Origin: Seminavis robusta
Lineage: Eukaryota > Bacillariophyta > Bacillariophyceae > Naviculales > Naviculaceae
NCBI GenBank assembly: GCA_903772945.1
Contig: CAICTM010000024.1
Span: 1 to 64,000, forward strand
Length of the DNA: 64,000 nucleotides
Direction of reading: 5' to 3'
Both the position numbers and the translations under genes were made by a program. This document shows, in pieces, positions 57,001 through 64,000 of this stretch. The number at the start of each line of letters is the position of its first letter. The stretch's first letter is position 1. The notes under the pieces were generated by a model, which did no database searches, was not told where the DNA came from, and saw only the letters and a list, made by a program, of their open reading frames with translations.

Positions 57001-57135
57001 CTGACTTCGTTCTTTCTTTCCGCGTGTTCTTCACTTGCAGCCGGGCAACATCTTGTCGGAGACATGATTCCACGCATTATGGATTTGGACGACCCCGGAA
57101 TGGAGGTTAGTGAAGAGGCAAAAAAGAACGACTAG
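51010..57135 (+). CDS. Multi-C2 transmembrane protein (MCTP/ferlin-like)
   Basis: Seventeen exons were inferred: 51010-51167, 51265-51957, 52045-52641, 52739-53393, 53490-53805, 53888-54372, 54448-54545, 54617-54885, 54956-55035, 55125-55297, 55394-55502, 55584-55703, 55804-55835, 55913-56451, 56547-56735, 56820-56945, 57041-57135. Every junction is GT-AG and in phase, giving 1577 residues. About six C2 domains start near residues 10, 238, 440, 626, 787 and 1007. The first four begin with IEI/VEV-type strands and keep SDPYVKV and KDxDR/KDYD acids; the sixth is divergent. Membrane helices lie near 1230-1290, followed by a charged coiled coil and a further hydrophobic pair near 1395-1435, as in MCTPs. 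These tether membranes or steer Ca-dependent traffic, often at ER contact sites. Confidence 0.9.
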
Positions 57136-57474
57136 TCGTTGGATATTTCCTTGCCAATACCGGAACAACAGAACGGACGAAAGATTTTCGGAAGGAACTG
57201 ACGTCGGATGAAATAAAAATGATTGTGTGAGAAGCTGCTACCACCCTCAACAGCTATTAGCTAGTTCCAAATCCAAAGGCAACATATTAGGACACGACGC
57301 TTGTTTAGAAACTCTGAGTGGCAGTCTGTGTTCCATGGCGGACGCACAAAGTAACCGCAAACAGGAAGCAAAAGCCTGCCACCAGGTTAGCCGTCAAGTT
57401 CTTTGCTGTTGGTTGCTTCGTAGCGGTACCACCGCGTGCTAGATTGCGAATGCCTAACGAGCCGGATCCCAGTC
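57136..57474. other. Convergent 3' spacer
   Basis: Between the stop of the multi-C2 gene and the stop of the mutase gene on the other strand. 3' UTRs only. Confidence 0.5.
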
Positions 57475-59569
57475 TTACATTCGACTCGCTGGGAACTTAG
57501 GCGGATCCCCAACCCCTCCACACAACGTATGAACAATGTATTCGGCTTTGGCGGACAACTGGTCAGCAGCATCCCGTGTTTCAGCCTCTGCATAGACGCG
57601 CACGACATCTTCAGTTCCACTGGCACGAACAAAGCAACGGCCATTCCACTCCTTCATTGCCGCATTTAATTCTTCCTGAACATTCTCTGGAGCTAGGCAG
57701 ATTGTATCGTTCTCGTTTGTCTTGACGACATTGCCTTTCATAAAGTAGTGAAAAACAAACATGGTTGATTACCACGAAAGGTGTCAGCATCACTAACTGG
57801 TGGCACGCAGACAGACACAATGATACTCGAAAAGCAGTCAGCTCAGCTCACTTACGATCTGTAACTTTGAGCTTGCTCATCCTACTGGGCATATCCGAGT
57901 AAAGCTGGTTCCATGCTTTCAAATCCCATCCTTTGATATGGAGAATGGCGTCCACCAACAAAAGGTCGCTGACGGCATCACCCACCGCCTGATTGATGAG
58001 TGCCGGCAAGACCCGCAGCCGCTGGAGCGAGAGTGGTCTGGGTGATTCTGCTGCCATGAACAGTGCTTCAGCCTGCGCAATATAGGAATAGAATTGTGGC
58101 CCAAAGACAACCGTGCCATGTCCATTGGCTTCGAAGTATACCCCAATGTCAAAGGACTTGGCCGCGTGGTGGACATGCTGCACGCCAGTCTTGGCAATCA
58201 AGACATTGTCCGAGCCAAGAATGTTCTGTCATATATAATATAACACAAGAGAGGGCTTGGCAAATTAGTCTCCAGGTTCAAACTAAATGTATAGCAAACA
58301 AGCACCCATAATCAATGATACGATAAATGGAAGATCATCATCAACGTCTCCTACCTTCAAATACTTGGTGGAAGCCCCATTGGCATAGGCCGTTTGCACA
58401 GCCCCCAAGGTCAACTGACCCATACTGTTGTTGATATTGCCTCCTTGCTGCTGCTGTTCCTGACAAGCCTGTTTCAATGCGGCGACTTGGGCTTGTAGAA
58501 ATTCACAAATCAAGACGGTGATTTTATCTCCATCGAGGAGAAAGAATTCATGGCTATTTTTGTGGAAAAAGACAATTCGGTCGGCATCCCCATCGACGGC
58601 AGCACAATACTCCCATGGCAGTGCGTCACTGTTACTTTCGTCGCGATACCATTGCGGGGCTGCCATAGATTTCTGGACATGCTCCGATCCACAATTTTCA
58701 TTGAGTGGACCATGGGTGGGTCCATTGATGCAGTAAAATTCTGTGGGAGCAGCCGGACACGTCGGCGATATTACGCCTTGAAGAGTGGATTGGAACAATT
58801 TTACAGAAGGATATCCGACTCCACAGGCACAATCCACAACCAGTCGTTTTGTCGTATTACTATTGGAATCCTGTGCTGCTGCTGTTTGTAGCAGTGCCAA
58901 GTAGGACCATGATAAGAGCTGATAATATCCCACGGCATCGGGTCGAATGGGTATCATGCTGGGCACACGCTGTGGATTTTGATGGAAAACGGCGTGGTGT
59001 AATAGCGGCGTGGTGGCGACCCCATGATGAATGACTTGTCCTCCAAGAGCACGGATTGTTTTCACTGCCAACTCTGTCAAGGAAGGCGAATGGGAGCGAG
59101 TGTCATGGCCAATGTGAATGATGCAGGTTGGTGGTGATTTGGTATTGGTAGATTGCTGTTCGATCCAGACTCGAATGGGATGTTTGGATCCTGCCTGATT
59201 ACTTTCAGTGCTGTCACTATTGACCCAGTCTGTCAACTGTCCTTGGACGATTGGATCTGCCAAAATTTCTCCATTGGGAGCTACCAGTTTGACGCCATTA
59301 TAGGATTCATCGTTGTGCGAAGCCGTCACCATGATTCCAATCGTCTCAGGAGCAGTGCCATTACCAGCCTGCAACTGAGGATACCACCACGCACAAAAGA
59401 CGGCGACGCGAACCAGCACGGCATCCATGACGGTAGCATCATATCGAAATCCTGCAGTGCCATAGGCATAACGGGGCAGACGAGGAGGATATTTTTCCAG
59501 TAATCGAAGAACCTCCGATGGACTGGTGTCGTCGTTTGGAGACAAGACTTGGGGATGGAGAGAGATCAT
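57475..59569 (-). CDS. PGM3: Phosphoacetylglucosamine mutase
   Basis: Three exons, 59569-58355, 58225-57856 and 57734-57475, phases closed, 614 residues, ATG at 59569. The enzyme interconverts GlcNAc-6-phosphate and GlcNAc-1-phosphate on the way to UDP-GlcNAc for chitin and glycoproteins. Visible motifs: GTAGFR at 37-42, catalytic Ser loop TASHN near 82-86, metal loop DGDADR near 325, TKTG-like AKTGVQHVHH and FDIGVYFEANGHGT, and phosphate loop RASGTEDVVRVYAEA near 565. The last has Ala for the usual Pro. GVYFEANGHGT separates PGM3 from ordinary phosphoglucomutases. Cytosolic, no presequence. Confidence 0.94.
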
Positions 59570-60272
59570 GATGTAGGTTGTCTAATACAACCACAGTGGC
59601 AAGCGACCAAAAGAAATGAACCGTTTGGAGGATCGAGCGACAAGATTTGGGAGTTGAGGAGGCGAACGTTCTATAATAATTGGCCTTGCTGGCTGCTAAT
59701 TGTCACGCTTTCAGCTTTGCTGGCTGACAAACTTAGCTGTCCCAATTGCGGACGTTGTCCGACGTCACACTGCAACGAACGATTCACTTGTTGACGATGA
59801 GGTCAATGCGAAAGCTAAATTTGTTCCTTCAGAAGTCTATCAAGACACTTCCGAAGATACACTCCCATAAGTACGTCTTGTAACAAAACAGAGCATCACA
59901 CTACAGCGCGCTCTTCAAGCATCGCCTGCTTGCCCACCTCATATTCCACTATACGATTTTAGTACACAAGAAAAGAATTAGTGTTCTTCTGTTCGCACGG
60001 AGTCTACGTGTTGAAAAAAAAGCATTCCGAAAGAAGAAGGGTCAGCTTGGAAAAAGTTTTGCGCTGTCTGCTGTCCATTACGGACCAGTAGTTGTAGGGA
60101 GAGGACAAGTACACTAAACAAACTCGCTAGCATCATCCAAGTTTGTCTCGTGGCGTGTCTGTCTGAAACATACATATTCCATTTGCTCATTGGTGTTGCT
60201 ATTGGCTGTTCAGTTCAAAAAGCGCTTGCTTTTGGTTAGCTACCGTAACTCAAAGACACGCATACGACCACC
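59570..60272. other. Divergent promoter region
   Basis: About 700 bp between the mutase and the RVxF protein gene. No gene or clear element. Confidence 0.5.
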
Positions 60273-60851
60273 ATGTGTCGATCTACAGATAATGCCCACT
60301 CTCCCTCATTCGTGAGGAAACGCAGGAGTCCAAGCTTGGATAACCGGGCTAGTAGTGGTTCGGGGGGAGACGATGATACCACTGCCACCACCGCCGACAT
60401 CAGTGACAATGGGCTGCGCAAGAGAGTCAGTTTCGACGATACCGTCCTCATCTACCATTCCGAACGGCTCAGTTCGGAAGAGAAGAGGCAAGTCTTTTAC
60501 CGTCCAGCGGACTATCGACGCTTCCGTTCCGACAGTTGCCTGGAAGTACTCGACCAGCAAGTGCACCTCTCTCCTCTCGCGGAGATCTTCCAGAATGTGT
60601 TTGGTGTCAAGGCACGAAGCAGGAGCCAACAACTGGCCGCGGCAATCCCGCACTCGACGGGTTCTTCAAGGCCCGGAACACCAAGACCAACAGCCACGGA
60701 TTATCCCTGGATGGAGAACTATTACCCCCAAGCAACAACTGCTCAAGAGACGCCGCGGTCCGTGGTATCCCCACCGCCTGTCACTACAGATGAGTTTGTT
60801 GACTCTCGTGAGAGGCAAACAATACGAGAACTGGCCTTTCTCATTCCTTGA
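60273..60851 (+). CDS. Small protein with RVxF PP1-docking motif
   Basis: Single exon, 192 residues, ATG at 60273. A basic Ser-rich start is followed by KRVSFDDTVLIYHSERLSSE, then EKRQVFYRPADYRRFRSD. KRVSF is a canonical RVxF docking motif for protein phosphatase 1, here with a phosphorylatable Ser. The block after it (VFYRPADYRRFR) is the likely conserved core. The rest is Pro/Ser/Thr-rich and probably disordered. No membrane segment. A phosphatase-regulator role is inference from the motif only. Confidence 0.75.
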   Translation: MCRSTDNAHSPSFVRKRRSPSLDNRASSGSGGDDDTTATTADISDNGLRKRVSFDDTVLIYHSERLSSEEKRQVFYRPADYRRFRSDSCLEVLDQQVHLSPLAEIFQNVFGVKARSRSQQLAAAIPHSTGSSRPGTPRPTATDYPWMENYYPQATTAQETPRSVVSPPPVTTDEFVDSRERQTIRELAFLIP

Positions 60852-61965
60852 GTTCCTGGACCGGAAGACCGTGACTGAAAGAGCTAAAAGACGTGCTCAC
60901 TTTTTCTTTTCTCGTCACTGTCACGTGCCTGGCAGAATCAAGCAAGCGCTGGGCAAAGCACACTCACCTTCATCATCTACTCTACCCGAGAGGAGGGAAG
61001 AACCCTTTCTCACGGCATACATCCATCTGTCTGTCTCTTGTTGATTGACCCACCCGGACACTACCTGGCAAAGGGCAAGGGCGACAATCAAGAGAACAAT
61101 GTTTCGCCCAGTTTGATCTGGGCGACACGATAGACACTCACCCACACAGACCCACAAACAATTTTGACACCCCTAGTGTAATTCATATTCGCGTAATAAA
61201 GTTCGTTGCATTCACATACATACATACATACATACATACACACACACGCCCTATCTTTCCTATGCTTATTGCATGGGTTGGGACTGTTGTTTGCTCGGTG
61301 CTTTGGCTGGCCGCTAGGATGGACTATGGTGCGAAGACGCTGCAACCTGAAAAGCAACCATACGTCATCTATCTATTGCAGTGACATCAAGTCGAAAAAA
61401 GAGACAGCGAGGCTCACAATTCCATAGCAGACCATGACCAAGGCAGGGGTGCATTCGAGAAATTGGTGCTTTTTAGAAATCACGGCACCGGTGCGTGGCT
61501 TCGAGACTCAACAATGATTCGATTCCAACGGTTTCAAAAGATAGGTAGCCAGGATGAATTCCAAAGTTTGCATCCATACTCTAGCTAGAACCTAGAACAT
61601 ACCGGTATATGCATAGCCAAGACAGGATCAATACGTATACATGTACTCCAGAAGTAGCAACGATACTAGAAATATCTGGGGGGTCCTTCTAAAATGTCTC
61701 CTCCAGGCACTTCAGAGCAGCTTTTGCTTTTGCCACGTTGTGATGACCGGTTCAGAATCTGTTGAAGCTGGGCTAATTGTTATCTTCAGATGAGGGGGCG
61801 AACGATTGCTACCTGGTATGGTACCATCTTTTCTTAACGGTGAGAGGTTCTTTGCATTCTAATTAAAACCCTAACTCTGAAGGAGAAATCTTTTTGGCTC
61901 GTGGAGATGCTCTCTCCTCTCAGGATCTCAAAGGACGTCCACGACTTGTACAACTACACATCGAC
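60852..61965. other. Spacer with CATA microsatellite
   Basis: (CATA)n runs from about 61215 to 61240. The remainder shows no coding signal. A short upstream exon of the next gene could lie near its right end. Confidence 0.5.
61215..61240. repeat. (CATA)n microsatellite
   Basis: About six CATA units followed by CACA repeats. No function seen. Confidence 0.9.
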
Positions 61966-63195
61966 ATGTTCAACAAAGGACCGTATTGGCCTCATTTAAA
62001 ATTCAAGAAGCTACAACGATCAATCATCATGCTGGCCCAAGATCTTCCCAAATCGATGAAAGCCGCTCAAGGTAAAAACTATGGAGACATTGATGAGATG
62101 CTGTCGGTCCAAGAAGGCGTTGCTGTACCGAAACTGGACGATGAATACAACCCCGTGGGGAAAATCCATCCCTTGATCAAGTACGCGACCAGGCAAGATC
62201 GCAAGACACACATGATTATCAAGACGTTGGCAGTTGCCTTGGCTCCTGGTGATTGCCGTGTTCTGTCGGGAAAAACCAAGACGTTTCAAGGCCCACCTTC
62301 CTTTCCGTACATTCCAGGCGGCGATGTGGCAGGAATTGTCGTCGAAACAGCTCCCGATGAAACTTATTTCCAAAAAGGAGATGTTGTGGCAGCCCGATTC
62401 ACAGTGGCACCTCGAGACGCCATGGCGGAATATGCCCGGGTCAGTACTTCGGTTTGTGAAAAGGTGTCCGACACCAAGAAAATTTCTCCCGCGGCGGCTG
62501 CCGCCTTGGCCAGCGCTTCACCGGCTGTCTGTGTCAGTGATCATATCCGACCTAATGAACGTGTTCTCATCTTGGGTGCTGGGGGTGGAGTGGGAAGTCA
62601 TCTCTGCCAATTGGCCCGTTACAAGGGAGCTTCCTATGTTTGTGGTGTCTCACGGGACACGAAGCGCCTACTGGAAGCTCCTCTGAGTTGCGATGATGCC
62701 ATTGACTACACCAAAGAAAACATTCTGGACTCTCCCACGTATCAAAAGGAACCCTTTGATACCATTATTGATTTGGCTGCCGGAGGCACCTGGCTCCACT
62801 TGCTCGAAGGAGCTCGTCAGAACCGTCCCAGCATTGTCAAACCGGCCAGTCAGGGAGGACGCTATATTACGATTACCCCCGATGCTCCTACATTTGAAGG
62901 ACGCTCTCTGTTTGCATTGTTGTGGATGTTCCTCTTCAAGCCCACAGGGCGGTGGCTGTGGAGTCGCTTGTTCAGCCGGAGAAAGATGCCCACCTTTACC
63001 AGTGCCATGGCCCTGCCGGACACCCGTGAGATCATGACTCGCACTCTCAAGTTGGCGGAGGAGGGCAAGCTCCAGGCCGTGATTGACGGGCCGTATCCTC
63101 TGACAACCGAAGGAGTTTGCAAGGCTTTTCGTACGTTGGAAAGTCGGCATCCCAAAGGCAAAGTGGTGGTTCAAGTTGCCGACTTGGAAGATTGA
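61966..63195 (+). CDS. Zinc-free medium-chain oxidoreductase (quinone reductase-like)
   Basis: First in-frame ATG at 61966 (MFNKGPYWPHLKF); 409 residues. The open frame continues upstream without an ATG, so a 5' exon may be missing. GroES-like half: ALAPGDCRVLSG, FPYIPGGDVAGIV, FQKGDVVAARF. Rossmann half: PAAAAALASASPAV, then NERVLILGAGGGVGSHLCQL (the GxGxxG NADPH loop) and FDTIIDLAAGG. The catalytic-zinc ligands of alcohol dehydrogenases are not seen, which fits zeta-crystallin/quinone oxidoreductases. A hydrophobic insert near 320-345 (LFALLWMFLFKPTGRWLW) is unusual and may dip into a membrane. Substrate unknown. Confidence 0.88.
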   Translation: MFNKGPYWPHLKFKKLQRSIIMLAQDLPKSMKAAQGKNYGDIDEMLSVQEGVAVPKLDDEYNPVGKIHPLIKYATRQDRKTHMIIKTLAVALAPGDCRVLSGKTKTFQGPPSFPYIPGGDVAGIVVETAPDETYFQKGDVVAARFTVAPRDAMAEYARVSTSVCEKVSDTKKISPAAAAALASASPAVCVSDHIRPNERVLILGAGGGVGSHLCQLARYKGASYVCGVSRDTKRLLEAPLSCDDAIDYTKENILDSPTYQKEPFDTIIDLAAGGTWLHLLEGARQNRPSIVKPASQGGRYITITPDAPTFEGRSLFALLWMFLFKPTGRWLWSRLFSRRKMPTFTSAMALPDTREIMTRTLKLAEEGKLQAVIDGPYPLTTEGVCKAFRTLESRHPKGKVVVQVADLED

Positions 63196-64000
63196 GAAGA
63201 AGAAGGAGAAGAAGAAGCAGGCTAGCTAGGTACGGTAGCAGGGAGTGAGTGAGTTCAAGGCCTCGGAATCCGGGCTGTGCCTCTGAAAACCAATAGACTA
63301 CGGCAACTCCATAATTTAGATCTTTTTCGTAAGATTCTGGTTGTGAGGAATGCGAAGGGGTTGCTTTACTTCTGATGACGTTGTGGGGGCCATGTAAGTG
63401 TGATACAATGGAGGTTGCAATAGCAGCGAAATAAAATACTAGAGTAGTTGCGTAGTTGAATGTGTATAGTGAATCCCACGACCCATGGGATGGGAGGAAT
63501 GATTGATTCTTTGGTTTGTTTCTCGTTGATTGGTGGGTTGACGGGTTCTTCTATGGAGCAGAAATCAGGAAGCCTTCGGTTAACTCGTACATAACATGAA
63601 AGTAACAGAAGTGATATGGATACTTCGGTCAACTCATACCGTAATTACTAAATGTGTACTGGTAACTACCGCAGCAGAAGATTGAAATAGTACAGTGTAA
63701 GCTACCGTACAGCAGCCAAAAGGCAATAGAATGGTTGTGTGCTAGTGTGCTAGCTAGTGCTAGTGAATCCCATGACCCGATGAGGGTTTCGATGGGTGGT
63801 AGATGGCATTGGATTCTTTGATTTGGAGAAATCAGGAAGCCTTCGGTCAACTGGTACATAACGTGTAGGTATCAGAAGTGATATGCAGACTTCGGACAAC
63901 TCGTACATAAACATGCAGACTACTACATGTAGCCACAGAAGTGATATGCAGGTAGCTATCTACAGCAAAAAGTGATAGGTGGGCGGTTCGGATGGAAACA
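63196..64000. other. Spacer with a degenerate duplicated block
   Basis: Two related blocks, about 63468-63645 and 63763-63910, share GTGAATCCCA, AAATCAGGAAGCCTTCGG, CAACTCGTACATAA and CAGAAGTGATATG. A third partial TTCGGACAACTCGTACATAA follows at about 63891. No gene. Confidence 0.6.

Noticed and set aside
61894-61965. Upstream extension of the oxidoreductase frame
   Set aside because: Begins at a non-ATG codon; first ATG at 61966 used, although a missing 5' exon remains possible.
1-64000. Retroelements, CRISPR arrays, tRNA or rRNA genes
   Set aside because: No reverse-transcriptase or integrase motifs, spaced repeats, or convincing RNA gene folds were seen by eye; a covariance-model scan was not possible.

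Overview
The window looks like nuclear DNA of a stramenopile alga, most likely a raphid pennate diatom. The reasons are intron-bearing eukaryotic genes with short (about 60-150 nt) GT-AG introns, a candidate bipartite plastid presequence, diatom-style lineage-specific proteins, a receptor kinase-cyclase, and repeat-rich spacers full of palindromic words such as TACCGGTA and TAGCTAGC. The species cannot be fixed from sequence alone; Seminavis-like pennates are my best guess. I saw no prokaryotic operon, CRISPR array, rRNA or convincing tRNA, and no reverse transcriptase or retroviral parts.

Layout. 1-3 kb: repeat-rich spacer with one Ser-rich coding trace scattered over three frames. 3.2-8.8 kb: a small TPR-like protein converging on a six-exon receptor made of a periplasmic-binding-protein-like ectodomain, one membrane helix, a protein kinase and a class III nucleotidyl cyclase. 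9.86-13.2 kb: a hAT DNA transposon with terminal inverted repeats and an 8-bp target duplication. 14-19.5 kb: host genes (TFIIS-N/DUF4326 protein, CDC50 flippase subunit, a plastid-type membrane protein, a LysM protein). 21.7-25.5 kb: a two-gene PIF/Harbinger transposon. 26.7-34.5 kb: four dispersed paralogues of a small basic protein, three with an N-myristoylation start, separated by Pro/Gly-type repeats, a promoter duplication and a mariner-type MITE. 34.7-41.7 kb: a multi-pass membrane protein, an MgtC-family transporter with a broken partial copy, and a Patched/RND-type sterol-sensing protein. 42.8-47.2 kb: a transposase-like gene convergent with an unknown gene. 49-57.1 kb: a single-C2 protein and a 17-exon multi-C2 membrane protein of MCTP type. 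57.5-63.2 kb: phosphoacetylglucosamine mutase, a protein with an RVxF phosphatase-docking motif, and a zinc-free quinone-oxidoreductase-like protein.

How the genes might work together: there is no operon logic here. Themes are membrane signalling (receptor kinase-cyclase, C2 proteins, RVxF protein, myristoylated family) and membrane lipid handling (CDC50, Patched-like). Exon structures given below were built by hand from GT/AG sites and checked for reading-phase closure, not from transcripts. The strongest candidates for something undescribed are the solute-binding-protein/kinase/cyclase receptor and the myristoylated four-gene family.
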